A stretch of DNA of 64,000 nt from Candidatus Rifleibacteriota bacterium (GCA_015233565.1 JADFXM010000006.1:124001-188000); one strand, 5' to 3'; positions 49,024-58,268 are shown, numbered from the stretch's first letter. A program made the numbers and translations. The notes: generated by a model from the sequence alone, not told the origin.

Positions 49024-51234
49024 ATTTCTTTAGAAGAATTGATTGTAGCGGTAAAAGAGTATAATCCTGAGGCTGATTTTCCTCGAATAGAAGAAGCATA
49101 TAAATTTGCTCAGGAATGCCACAAAGACCAATTCAGGGCTTCCGGGGAAAGCTACTTTATCCATCCTGAAGCTGTTGCCATGATTGTTGCTACTGAACTG
49201 CGCCTGGATTCCACCTCAATTTGCGCAGCACTTCTTCATGATGTTGTCGAAGATACCGCCGCAACACTTGTTGATATTGAAACTCGGTTTGGGGCAACAA
49301 TGGCACATCTTGTAGAGGGAGTAACCAAGCTCAACAAGATGTTTTTCTCTTCAGCAACCGCCGCTCAGGCAGTAAATTTTCGAAAAATGCTCTTCGCTAT
49401 GACTCATGACGTTCGGGTAATTTTAATAAAACTGGCTGATCGTCTGCATAATATGAGGACACTCCAATTTCTCCCTCCCGTCAAACAGAAATATGTTGCA
49501 AAAGAAACGCTCGATATTTATGCGCCATTGGCTCATAGGCTTGGAATAAATAAAGTCAAGACTCAGCTTGAAGATCTTTCTTTCACTTTTATTCGTCCGG
49601 ATGCAGTCAAGGAAATAACTGATTTTCTTGAAAGTAAGGGCTTTGAAGGGGAAGCGAAGCTTGAAAATGCGATGTCTCAGATCCAAGAGCATCTTAAAGA
49701 AGTGAATATAACAGTCCACATATCCGGACGGCCGAAGCAAATATATTCGATCTGGAACAAAATGCAAAAATATGGAATTCCACTTGATGGCCTTTATGAC
49801 ATTTTGGGAATTCGAATATTAACAAGGTCGGTCAAAGATTGCTACGCAGCTTTGGGCATTGTACACAAGTTCTGGAAACCCATTCCGGGACGTTTTAAGG
49901 ATTACATTGCCGTTCCCAAATCAAACATGTATCAGTCATTGCATACCACCGTTATTTTTGACGGAAAACCATTAGAAGTCCAGATTCGAACTGAAGAAAT
50001 GCATAAAATTTCCGAAGAAGGAATCGCAGCGCACTGGGATTACAAAGAAACCTCCGGTAGAGAATCCACACCAGATTACAAGGAAAAATTGTCCTGGTTA
50101 AGAAATCTTATAGACTGGTACAAGGATGTAAAAGACGCCTCCGAATTCATGGAGACTGTCAAGCTAGAGCTTTTTCAGTATCACGTCTATGTTTTCTCCC
50201 CCAAAGGAGATGTGATAGAGCTTCCGCAAGGCAGTACTCCTGTTGATTTTGGATATGTAATTCATACTGACGTTGGGCATAGGTGCATAGGCGCAAAAGT
50301 CAACGGGCAACTAGTACCACTTGATTACACTCTCCAAAATGGCGATATCGTCTCAATCGTAACCAGCAAGAACCAAAAAGGGCCAAGCCGCGATTGGTTG
50401 AAGTTCGTAGCAAGCACTAACGCAAAAAAGAAAATCAGAGCCTGGCTGAAAAAAGAATTCAGGGCCGACTATATCGTACAGGGCGAAAAGGAATTTTTTG
50501 ATCTTTTATCTAGATTAGGTGGTGCCAAAGAAGAAGAAAAGCATGTCCATTCCAATCTTTTTGATGAGGAAGTCAGAAATCTGGGATTTCCTTCCAGAGA
50601 TGAGTTATTTGCAGGAATTGGCGCTGGAGAAGTAAAACCTCAACAAATAATCAACAAGATTTTCCCGCAGTTTGCCGAAAAAGCAGCGGAAAAATTACTT
50701 ACAGCAACAATTCAAACTGCCCGCGAAAAAGAAAAAGATAAGGGGAAGAGGGGAAAGCGTGAACCCCAAATTATCTGTGGAGGAATAGATTCCGCACTGG
50801 TAAAAGTGTCAAAGTGCTGTAACCCAATTCCCGGCGATCCAATCGTAGGATATATCACTCGTGGTCGGGGAGTAACGGTCCATCGAGGGGATTGCCCAAA
50901 TATCAAAGATCTGACCAAATCAGATGGAAGAATGATGGATGTCCACTGGGACATGGGAATTCCACTCGACCAGGGGAAAAGTTCCTATATCACCAAGATC
51001 AGGCTTGAAACAACTGACCGCCAAGGAATGCTCAACTCCATTACTGGCATTATTTCCGGAGTCGGAATAAACATTTTTTCGGCTAATGCACGAACTACAA
51101 AGAAGAACACAGGGGTTTTGGATTTTTCTATCGAGGTCAGAGATACCAATCAATTGGATAACCTTTTGAAATCTTTGTCACGATTAAGCGGTGTTACAAA
51201 AGTATTTCGAATTGACTCGAAGCTGAAATCCTGA
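49024..51234 (+). CDS. relA/spoT: Bifunctional (p)ppGpp synthetase/hydrolase, likely ATT start
   Basis: 736 residues if started at ATT 49024. Domains in order: HD hydrolase (~20-190; HPEAVAMIV, ALLHDVVEDT, LADRLHNMRT), synthetase (~235-345; KQIYSIWNKM, RFKDYIAVPKSNMYQSLHTTV), TGS (~390-450; VYVFSPKGDVIELPQGSTPVDF), and C-terminal ACT (~660-735; LETTDRQGMLNSITGIISG). It makes and degrades the starvation alarmone. The start: AGGAGG at 49012-49017 is followed 6 bases later by in-frame ATT, giving SLEELIVAVKEYNPEADF, which matches Rel N-termini. The next usable start, TTG at 49039, is 21 bases from that site and cuts into the conserved region. No ATG/GTG lies between. A terminator follows. Confidence 0.95.
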   Translation: MSLEELIVAVKEYNPEADFPRIEEAYKFAQECHKDQFRASGESYFIHPEAVAMIVATELRLDSTSICAALLHDVVEDTAATLVDIETRFGATMAHLVEGVTKLNKMFFSSATAAQAVNFRKMLFAMTHDVRVILIKLADRLHNMRTLQFLPPVKQKYVAKETLDIYAPLAHRLGINKVKTQLEDLSFTFIRPDAVKEITDFLESKGFEGEAKLENAMSQIQEHLKEVNITVHISGRPKQIYSIWNKMQKYGIPLDGLYDILGIRILTRSVKDCYAALGIVHKFWKPIPGRFKDYIAVPKSNMYQSLHTTVIFDGKPLEVQIRTEEMHKISEEGIAAHWDYKETSGRESTPDYKEKLSWLRNLIDWYKDVKDASEFMETVKLELFQYHVYVFSPKGDVIELPQGSTPVDFGYVIHTDVGHRCIGAKVNGQLVPLDYTLQNGDIVSIVTSKNQKGPSRDWLKFVASTNAKKKIRAWLKKEFRADYIVQGEKEFFDLLSRLGGAKEEEKHVHSNLFDEEVRNLGFPSRDELFAGIGAGEVKPQQIINKIFPQFAEKAAEKLLTATIQTAREKEKDKGKRGKREPQIICGGIDSALVKVSKCCNPIPGDPIVGYITRGRGVTVHRGDCPNIKDLTKSDGRMMDVHWDMGIPLDQGKSSYITKIRLETTDRQGMLNSITGIISGVGINIFSANARTTKKNTGVLDFSIEVRDTNQLDNLLKSLSRLSGVTKVFRIDSKLKS

Positions 51235-51287
51235 AAAAAAAGTATTTAAGCAATTTTTGAAGTACAAATTTCGCAAAGTTGAAGCTC

Positions 51288-51331
51288 AGTGGGCAGTTTT
51301 GTTTTTTTTCAGAACGTGCCCACTTGCTTTT
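51288..51331 (+). terminator. Terminator of the Rel gene
   Basis: AGTGGGCA (51288-51295) pairs with TGCCCACT (51317-51324) around a T-rich 21-base loop, then TGCTTTTTT. It lies 54 bases past the stop. Confidence 0.75.
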
Positions 51332-51871
51332 TTATCTGAAATGGAATCGTTTGGCTGGGTTTGATTTTGGGGTAGTTTTATTTGAGTTTAAGCCAAACTT
51401 CCAAGTCGAGAATGGCATAAACACAAATTCAGATTCTGCCACATGAATTCCTTCTAACGCCGAGCTGAGCACAATGGGGCGTTCACAGCTGGCGACGTAT
51501 GTCGATAAGTGAATGGCCCATCACTGCTCGTGCGACTGTTCGGTTGAGCGGTGGCGATTAGTCATCCCCTGGCCGAACAGAAAACCTGAATTTCATTTTT
51601 TAAACTGGAAAAAAGTTTTTTTTTCAAAATATTATTTTTTCTTGTCACACTTTTCGAAAACAAGCCCATTTTACAAGTGTTTAAAGAACCTGTACCTTCA
51701 AAAAAGGTTACAAATATGCATCAAGAGGTCTGATATTAGGCGTCGTAAGGAAATAAAGTGATGATTTGTGCCATTTTCCTTGGCAGAAAAAAGCATTATA
51801 TCCACCTCTCGGAAATAGCTTGTCGAAGAAAAACGTGTACCTTTGAAATGATCATGTTATTGCTGGACGAC
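51332..51871. other. Intergenic region with a candidate structured RNA
   Basis: No protein gene is convincing. A GC-richer island at about 51456-51580 folds into four successive small hairpins: AACGCC/GGCGTT, CGAC/GTCG, AGTGA/TCACT and CTGTTCGG/CCGAACAG. The flanks are AT-rich. An open frame at 51513-51761 crosses it but has no ribosome site and mixed composition. Confidence 0.4.
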
Positions 51872-53992
51872 TTACTGACTTTCGAACTTCATTTCTGAAA
51901 AGACTTTTTGGGAATCCAGTATTTTCTGGGAAAACTCTATTGCTTTTCCTGGTTCCACTTCCTTATCTTTCTGAAGCGCCTGAATCAACTTCAATTGATT
52001 CTCAGGCGTTTTCAGGAGCTCACCGGTTCTCAAAAAGAGATTGAATTTGTCATTGAATGAATCCAATTTCTTCATTCCTTTGCAACCAGGGAGAGAATCC
52101 ATTTCTTCATAGAATTTTTGAAGGAATTTCATAAACTCTTCCCGGTTGCCTGAAAGAATTGCTGTTTCAATCAGTCCACGGCTGGCTGTTAGACGAACAA
52201 TTGCCGAAGAATCCGGGTTTTCCAATGCCCTTAGAAAGGAGTCGCGTGCGTCGTTTATTCTTCCGGCAAATAGATGTTGCTTCGCCTCGTTCAAATTCTT
52301 GTCAATTTCCACCAAAGCAAACATTCTGGTGAGTATTTGGGAATTAGCATCATTTGAAAGTTTTTCCAAAAATTGGAATCGCTCGGTCTCCATTTTTGCT
52401 GAAAAATCAGATATTTCCGTTCCGGCAACGGAGAGAATCTGTTTATAGTGGGTTTGATTGAAATAGGAGTCGACATTTGACCGAAGTCCTGTAATTTTCG
52501 AATTTTTGAAGTCAGTTTTGTCCATTGGAATAAACTTTAAATCTGGAAGCTTGAAGTCCCCTTTTGAATTTGACTTTCCCTCAAATTCCTGAACCAATAC
52601 GAATACCAACATTGGAAGAAGCAACAATAGAACAACTGCAAATTGCCATCTCAATGAGTAAAGGATTTTCCGAAATTTCGGGTTGTCAATCTGAGAGATT
52701 TGATCAATTTTCTCTTTCTTGACCAGTTTTTCAGAAGAATTATAAATTGGAGTTTTGGACGAGAATTCTTTTTCGAGGGAAATTTGCTTTCCCAGACGTT
52801 CTTCCAATTTTTCCGGAATTTCGCCTACTGTTCTATGCCATGTCTCAGCTGTAAGAATCCAGATATCTCGAAGCTCCTGTTTCAATTTTCCGGAAAAACC
52901 ATGAGACTCTCTGAATATTTCAATTACACCACCTTCGGAGGGATTCATGGCCAGAAAAATTCCAAGTTGATTTTTCAATTCAGGGTCAGTCTCTACACGA
53001 AACATGGATATTGCCAACGGTTCAGCAAAGGCATACTCAATCCGAGGAAAAAGAGAAAGTGCCTGACCTCTTATATGGACTTGCGTAGCCTCAGACATGG
53101 CTTTGATAAATCGCAGTGCCCCTTCTTTATCGCTTTCAAGGAAGATTTCAAGACCAGCAATTTTTACTCTGGGGTCCTCGTGCTGAAGATAGACATTCAG
53201 CTGAAGAAGTACTGTGTCCAGGTCGAGCTTTCCACATGTCCTTATTGCTCTTGCCTGTATCGAAACATCCTGATGTTTTAATAAATTGCTGAGTAATCTG
53301 GAATCATCTTTTTTGCCGAATTTTTCGAATAAGGTTAGAATTTCGAAAACAGCAGATTTTGTCAGATTTTCAAGCAAAATGGCTCCCAGAAAATCTTTGT
53401 TTTCAAAGAAAGCTTTTTCAGTCGTTAATTCGGACAATCGTCTTTTTTGATCTTGTACAGTCGAATTGAAGAAATCGACTTTATCAATAAGGGTATCTTG
53501 GATTTCTCTTTTTTCACCGGCGGCTGAGAAAAAATCTGAAATCAAACTTTTGATTTCGGAATTTTCCTCTTTTTCTGACAAATCAACCAAGGCACTTTTG
53601 ATACGCACCTTTTCCCCAAACTTTACCAGTCTTTCAACAGCTTCAAGGCGCACGTTTTTGTCGTTACTTCGGGTGAAATTAATTAGGAGGTCGATCTCCA
53701 TTTCCTGTCTTTTTTCGATCAGTTTTTCTTCCAAATTTTGAAGTGCGCATTGAGCCTTTTCTCCAGCTAAAATGCTACGCGCAATATCCCGACACTTCTG
53801 TTCTTCATCAAAACCGGAGATTCGTCTTATTTCTTCAACAATAATAGTATGCGAAGAAAAAAGACCAATTCCCAGTTCTTCTATTTTCCCAAGAGCAATT
53901 AATCTTAGTTCAGCATTATTGCTTTTGAGTCCAAAAAGAAGGGTTTGGTTCAATTCAAGTTCCGGCGGAAAAGGATACTCGTTGTCAGACAT
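51872..53992 (-). CDS. HEAT-repeat protein with transmembrane segment and C-terminal helical domain
   Basis: 706 residues from the ATG at 53992; an in-frame TTG lies at 54019. HEAT repeats run ~10-380 (NAELRLIALGKIEELGIGLF, DKNVRLEAVERLVKFGEKVR, DVSIQARAIRTCGKLDL, HEDPRVKIAGLEIFLESDKE). One helix (~450-470: WQFAVVLLLLLPMLVFVLV) divides it from an extracytoplasmic TPR-like part (LNEAKQHLFAGRINDARDSFLRALENPD). The topology parallels the HEAT-TM-ankyrin protein at 34438. No signal peptide. Probably a membrane-anchored scaffold; the partner is unknown. Confidence 0.83.
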   Translation of the reverse strand: MSDNEYPFPPELELNQTLLFGLKSNNAELRLIALGKIEELGIGLFSSHTIIVEEIRRISGFDEEQKCRDIARSILAGEKAQCALQNLEEKLIEKRQEMEIDLLINFTRSNDKNVRLEAVERLVKFGEKVRIKSALVDLSEKEENSEIKSLISDFFSAAGEKREIQDTLIDKVDFFNSTVQDQKRRLSELTTEKAFFENKDFLGAILLENLTKSAVFEILTLFEKFGKKDDSRLLSNLLKHQDVSIQARAIRTCGKLDLDTVLLQLNVYLQHEDPRVKIAGLEIFLESDKEGALRFIKAMSEATQVHIRGQALSLFPRIEYAFAEPLAISMFRVETDPELKNQLGIFLAMNPSEGGVIEIFRESHGFSGKLKQELRDIWILTAETWHRTVGEIPEKLEERLGKQISLEKEFSSKTPIYNSSEKLVKKEKIDQISQIDNPKFRKILYSLRWQFAVVLLLLLPMLVFVLVQEFEGKSNSKGDFKLPDLKFIPMDKTDFKNSKITGLRSNVDSYFNQTHYKQILSVAGTEISDFSAKMETERFQFLEKLSNDANSQILTRMFALVEIDKNLNEAKQHLFAGRINDARDSFLRALENPDSSAIVRLTASRGLIETAILSGNREEFMKFLQKFYEEMDSLPGCKGMKKLDSFNDKFNLFLRTGELLKTPENQLKLIQALQKDKEVEPGKAIEFSQKILDSQKVFSEMKFESQ

Positions 53993-54184
53993 GGAATTTG
54001 ATAAAATCCTACGAACCAAAAAGCACTATTCAGGAAAATTCGGTGGTGTCCTGTTTTAACTGATTTTTGCCAGAAAGGATCTATTAGTCTATGTTTGAGG
54101 GGACAAAAAAAATGAATTCATCAAATCGTATTCTAAAACCACATCAAGCCAGATTTTAAGGTATTCTAGCACATGACTGAAAAC

Positions 54185-55540
54185 TCAGGAAAGGCAATTT
54201 TTCCCGGCGTGGCGGATGTAATATTCCGCTTCCTGGGCATACTTGGTACCCGGGCAGAGATTAACTACCTGTCTGAATCTTTCGAGACTCGTAGGCAATT
54301 TCAGTTCCTTTTCCAGCTGGGCGGATCTGAACAAAAACTCAGGATCGCCGGGATTGAGAATCAGAATTTTATGAATAGCCTTGTATTCTTCACTCTTTTC
54401 CTTAAGAATTCGATAGGCTCTGGCTATTCCTGTCCATCCGTTTAAGTAATTCTCATTGCTCATCACTGTTTTCCTATATTCATTCAAGGAATCGATGTAA
54501 CGTCCACTGGAGAAAAGGACATCACCTAAAAGCTCGTGTCCTTCGATATTTCCGGGATGCCTTAGAAACATTTCCTTCAAACAATCTTCAGTGGCTTGAT
54601 GCTTCCCTAGTAAGAAAAGCAACCTGGCGTGTTTCAAGAAATAATCGGCCCTTTGAGGAAAAGCTTTCCTGATTTTCCCCCACATTTCAGCAGCAGAATC
54701 GATTTCATTGCTTTTTTCGTAGATTTCAGCAAGCGATTGATTGATTTCCTGGTCTGTGTCAACCTCTTCTGCCAGTTTTTCCAAAATTACAAGCGCACGA
54801 TCCCAGTCGTTGATTTTTTCATAACACTTGGCAAGGAGCATTCGGCCTTTGAAGTGTTTTTTCATGCCTTTCAAGGCAAAGACAAAATAAGGAATTGCGG
54901 CAAAATATTTTCCTTCCCTGTAAAGACATAGTGCCAAATTAAGGTAGGCATCTCGCGAGGATGGATTTTTTTCAATTACTTTCTGGAATTGGGTTGCCGC
55001 ATCTTCAGATCTTCCTTCCTTCATAAATAAAACACCGAGGGAAAATCTGGCAGCCTCTAAATTTGGATTCACCTGAACAAGTGCTTCATATTGCTCAATT
55101 GCACGTTTATTATCATGAAATTTAATGAAAATTTCCGCGATTTTTATGCGAATTTCTGGTTTTTCAGGACAAAGAGTCGCAGCTCTCTGAAGAAATACAA
55201 TCTGTTGTTCAACATTTCCCGTGGCTTCAAACCAGGCAGCAAAGGCTAAAAAAACGCCTGGTGAGTTTGGACTGACTTCCATGGCTCTTTCAAGTTGAAA
55301 CCTGGCTTCTTCGGTTTTGCCAAGCCTGGAAAGGGCAACACCTAGCTCTATCAAAGCGGGAGTCTGGCGGGAGTCTATCTCAAGGATTTTTTTATAGGCG
55401 GTTGCGGCTTCTTTCCAGTCATTATTTCTAGCCTGGAAGCGCCCAATTTTGTATAAAAGACTAAGATCATTGGGGAATTCCCCGACTTTCTCCTTCAATT
55501 CTTGAAGAAGGAGTGGCAAATTTCGGGGTTTTTCCAGCAT
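54185..55540 (-). CDS. TPR protein
   Basis: 451 residues of tandem TPR units from ~15 to ~440. Examples: LLYKIGRFQARNNDWKEAATAY, GVALSRLGKTEEARFQLERAM, SLGVLFMKEGRSEDAATQFQKV and AEIYEKSNEIDSAAEMWGKI. No signal peptide or membrane helix, so cytoplasmic. GAGG precedes the ATG. It lies 40 bases downstream of rpe on the same strand and is probably cotranscribed. A general scaffold; no specific partner can be named. Confidence 0.88.
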   Translation of the reverse strand: MLEKPRNLPLLLQELKEKVGEFPNDLSLLYKIGRFQARNNDWKEAATAYKKILEIDSRQTPALIELGVALSRLGKTEEARFQLERAMEVSPNSPGVFLAFAAWFEATGNVEQQIVFLQRAATLCPEKPEIRIKIAEIFIKFHDNKRAIEQYEALVQVNPNLEAARFSLGVLFMKEGRSEDAATQFQKVIEKNPSSRDAYLNLALCLYREGKYFAAIPYFVFALKGMKKHFKGRMLLAKCYEKINDWDRALVILEKLAEEVDTDQEINQSLAEIYEKSNEIDSAAEMWGKIRKAFPQRADYFLKHARLLFLLGKHQATEDCLKEMFLRHPGNIEGHELLGDVLFSSGRYIDSLNEYRKTVMSNENYLNGWTGIARAYRILKEKSEEYKAIHKILILNPGDPEFLFRSAQLEKELKLPTSLERFRQVVNLCPGTKYAQEAEYYIRHAGKNCLS

Positions 55541-55580
55541 TCGCCTACCTCAAACTATATTTCAGGTTCGAAACCTTTCT

Positions 55581-56249
55581 TTATAGCGTTATACAGGTTG
55601 TTTTTATCCCCTTTACCAGGGAAATTTGATCTTTGCTATTAAAAAAAGCCGAACCCATAACTAATACATCGGCTCCTGCGTTAAAAATTCTTTGCGCATT
55701 ATTTGCATCAATTCCGCCATCAACTTCAATAAGGACTGGAAACTTCATCAAATCTATCATTCCACGCAATTTAGAAATTTTTGGAACGATAGTTTCTATA
55801 AGACTTTGTCCTCCAAAACCTGGATTCACAGTCATAAGCAGCACTTGATCACAAAAGGGAAGGAGGTATTCCAAGCCATCCAGGCCTGTTTGAGGGTTAA
55901 GGGAAATGCCAGCTGCGACCTTCATTTCGCGAAGTTGTGTCAAATGTCTTTGCGCATGTCTTACGGCTTCAAGATGAAAAGTTATTCTATCAGCCCCTGA
56001 AGTCTTGAACTTTTCAAACCATTCTTCAGGTCTTTCGATCATCAAATGAACATCAAATGGGAGCGGAGTCTGAGATTTTATCGCGGAAATAACCGGTGGC
56101 CCAAACGTTAAATTAGGGACGAAATGGCCATCCATAACATCTAGGTGAACCCAGTCGGCATTCGAAGACAATATTTTTCTAACTTCACTGCCAAGCATTG
56201 AAAAGTCAGCAGAAAGAATTGAAGGTGCAATTTTAACGGTTCTTTTCAA
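55581..56249 (-). CDS. rpe: Ribulose-phosphate 3-epimerase
   Basis: 222 residues, the normal length. It interconverts ribulose 5-phosphate and xylulose 5-phosphate in the pentose phosphate pathway. Catalytic and metal residues sit in IAPSILSADF, HLDVMDGHFVPNLTFGPPV, FDVHLMIERPEEW, MTVNPGFGGQ and VEVDGGID. The start is TTG with a GAGG site 9 bases upstream. It is the first gene of a probable two-gene unit with the TPR protein downstream. Confidence 0.96.
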   Translation of the reverse strand: MKRTVKIAPSILSADFSMLGSEVRKILSSNADWVHLDVMDGHFVPNLTFGPPVISAIKSQTPLPFDVHLMIERPEEWFEKFKTSGADRITFHLEAVRHAQRHLTQLREMKVAAGISLNPQTGLDGLEYLLPFCDQVLLMTVNPGFGGQSLIETIVPKISKLRGMIDLMKFPVLIEVDGGIDANNAQRIFNAGADVLVMGSAFFNSKDQISLVKGIKTTCITL

Positions 56250-56449
56250 GTAAAAAACCTCACAATGAGTTTTATTCCATCCAACCCATTATATCAGTTC
56301 CACTTAGGAACCACCAAACAATGAGGGTAAATTACAGCAATTTTCGGTGAGTTTTCCCGCAAAATGTAGCTATTACTGATTTTTCCTACGAAACTTATCG
56401 GAATAATTAGTTTTTGAACATTGCTCAAAATGGCTCCCAAAAACAATCG

Positions 56450-56472
56450 CAGCGACTCACCAAGAATCGCTG
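56450..56472 (-). terminator. Hairpin after the pseudokinase gene
   Basis: CAGCGA/TCGCTG stem with an 11-base loop, followed on the minus strand by CGATTGTTTTTGG. It starts 10 bases beyond the stop at 56482. The 232-base gap to rpe holds nothing else notable. Confidence 0.6.
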
Positions 56473-56481
56473 GGTAAATTA

Positions 56482-57846
56482 TTACCAAAAGAAAATCAAA
56501 AATATAAGGAAAAATATCCCTGCCCCTGTTATTACAAGAGGATTGCGATACCAGTTTGGTTCTTCAGAAGCGTGCCAGAAGACGCTTTTAGCAGCTTTTC
56601 GGCCACCTTCGATCAATTGAAAGATTGGCCGTGCAAAAACGGCAGGTTCATCATTCTCATCTTCAACATTATTTTCCGTATCAGGAAGTGGATTTTGGTT
56701 CTCCAGGTTCAAAGCTAAATTTCCTGTAACTTGAAATTCATCTGAATTCCGGGGAACTGTTGCTGAACTTTTTTTTGTTGCTCGATTTGGAGCTAATCCA
56801 ATGGTTAACCCCCCAAGATCAGCACCACCATTTGCAGTTTTAAGTTGGGGATTAGAAACTGATTTGTTTATCGAAATCACATTGTTTGACGGCTTTGCGA
56901 CTTTGATTGAAGGCTTTACCATTTGCGATGCATGGATAGCTGTAAGTTCAGTTTCAATTTTATCGGAAGAAACATTCGGAACCCGGCGCCCATGAATCGC
57001 ATCCACAACCTCACACGCACTCATCTGACGTTTTTCTCTGTCTTGATTTTTTGAGGAACGATCCAATTTCTCTCCGATAGCGATTAAATCAGCAACCTTC
57101 ATTAGGAAAGCAGCATGATCAGCAAAACGGCGCTTTAAATTACGAGTGAACGAACGCTCTATTAAGTCAACCACTTTTTCAATTTCTTCAGGCGGGAGCT
57201 GTTGGTGACGCATTCTTAAAGCTTTTCTTAAAATGTCATCCCAACATTCATTTAACCCACCACGCCTTCGAATTGGAGGTTCTCCTGACAAAATTTCGAA
57301 GAGTGTACTCCCCAGGAAAAAAATATCTGATTGTATTCCTGAAGATGGATCCAGGGATTGACTTTTTTCAATTAACTTAAGCCTTGGAAACGAAAAGGAC
57401 AGGATTTTCAAGGTTCCTTTATCATCTCTCAAAATATTAGAGAGCTTGATAGAGCGTTGTTCAAGGTTTTCGGAAAGTGCCTGTTGAAAAAGAGTTCCAA
57501 TTGACTGTACAGCCTTCAGACAAAATACAAAAGGCAGAACTTCCGAGCGAGAAAGCTTTAATATATCAACTCCATTGACCTTTTCTGTGACTACAAAGGG
57601 TCGATCGTTAGAGGAATCCATGTCGAGAACGTGAACAATGTTCTTATGATTGAGTTTCGCAAAAGCTGTCACTTCCTGAGAAAATATTTTGACCAATTCC
57701 ACATTTTCAGCCATTTCTTCTCTCATCATTTTAAGAACAACCGGAGTTCCAGTCTCAAGTTCAATGGCAGAAAAGATTTCGTAGGTATGGCTTTCCGCAA
57801 TGACACCTTTTATTTCGTATTTATCTTTTATTTTCTTTCCAATCAT
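56482..57846 (-). CDS. Membrane-anchored protein kinase-fold pseudokinase
   Basis: 454 residues. Residues ~8-265 follow the bacterial Ser/Thr kinase fold. The ATP-binding Lys39 (VVLKMM) and its partner Glu58 are kept, but the Gly loop is broken (GVIAESHTYEIF). HRDxKPxN reads QRSIKLSNIL, so the catalytic Asp is Ser, and DFG reads SFS. Phosphotransfer should be impossible. The later kinase text (SDIFFLGSTLFEILSGEPP) is normal. A polar linker (~270-425) leads to a C-terminal membrane helix (LVITGAGIFFLIFLIFFW). AGGAG precedes the ATG. It lies downstream of a separate PASTA protein on the same strand. Pseudokinase reading is strong. Confidence 0.82.
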   Translation of the reverse strand: MIGKKIKDKYEIKGVIAESHTYEIFSAIELETGTPVVLKMMREEMAENVELVKIFSQEVTAFAKLNHKNIVHVLDMDSSNDRPFVVTEKVNGVDILKLSRSEVLPFVFCLKAVQSIGTLFQQALSENLEQRSIKLSNILRDDKGTLKILSFSFPRLKLIEKSQSLDPSSGIQSDIFFLGSTLFEILSGEPPIRRRGGLNECWDDILRKALRMRHQQLPPEEIEKVVDLIERSFTRNLKRRFADHAAFLMKVADLIAIGEKLDRSSKNQDREKRQMSACEVVDAIHGRRVPNVSSDKIETELTAIHASQMVKPSIKVAKPSNNVISINKSVSNPQLKTANGGADLGGLTIGLAPNRATKKSSATVPRNSDEFQVTGNLALNLENQNPLPDTENNVEDENDEPAVFARPIFQLIEGGRKAAKSVFWHASEEPNWYRNPLVITGAGIFFLIFLIFFW

Positions 57847-58268
57847 GCTTCTTCTCCTGATGGAAACACCTTTAAATTCTCAATGGATTCTTTCCCCAAC
57901 AACGGTATGCATTCCCCAAATTTGTCGATATAAATATTGAGACACTCTCATGACCCCTTAGTCACAGTTGAAATTATGGTTTCTCATTAAAATCACCGCT
58001 TACTTCGGTGACTTCGACTCCACTCTGAAGGTGTGAAAAAATTGATTTTTCAAAAATGTACTAACTCCTAAAGTTTCACTAGACAACATTTGTGATATAT
58101 TTCACCTGAAATTATGCAAATATTTCACACCTTGTCAGTCACCGGGCACCACAGATCGGTCGTTGAGCGGAGTCGAGAGAACCTTCTTGATCGAGGAATA
58201 AATTCGTCTCTGACGATAAGCTAGTCCCGGGTCAACCTGAAATGATAGAATTTTCCTGGTGAATTGAA
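57847..58268. other. Intergenic region upstream of the pseudokinase
   Basis: 422 bases. It holds a small stem (TCACCG/CGGTGA, 57993-58011), a pair of related inverted motifs (TCGACTCCACTC at 58014-58025 and GAGCGGAGTCGA at 58165-58176), and a TGTGA-N6-TCAC palindrome at 58091-58105. No gene is seen. Confidence 0.5.
58091..58106. promoter_or_regulatory. Candidate Crp/Fnr- or Rex-type operator
   Basis: TGTGATATATTTCACC fits the Crp pattern TGTGA-N6-TCACA with one mismatch; extended by the preceding TT it also resembles Rex sites (TTGTGAA-N4-TTCACAA). It lies about 245 bases upstream of the pseudokinase start. Both cAMP synthesis and rex are encoded in the window. Confidence 0.35.

Noticed and set aside
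51513..51761. 82-codon plus-strand frame after the Rel gene
   Set aside because: No ribosome site, crosses the hairpin island, and turns into Phe/Lys-rich translation of AT-rich DNA.
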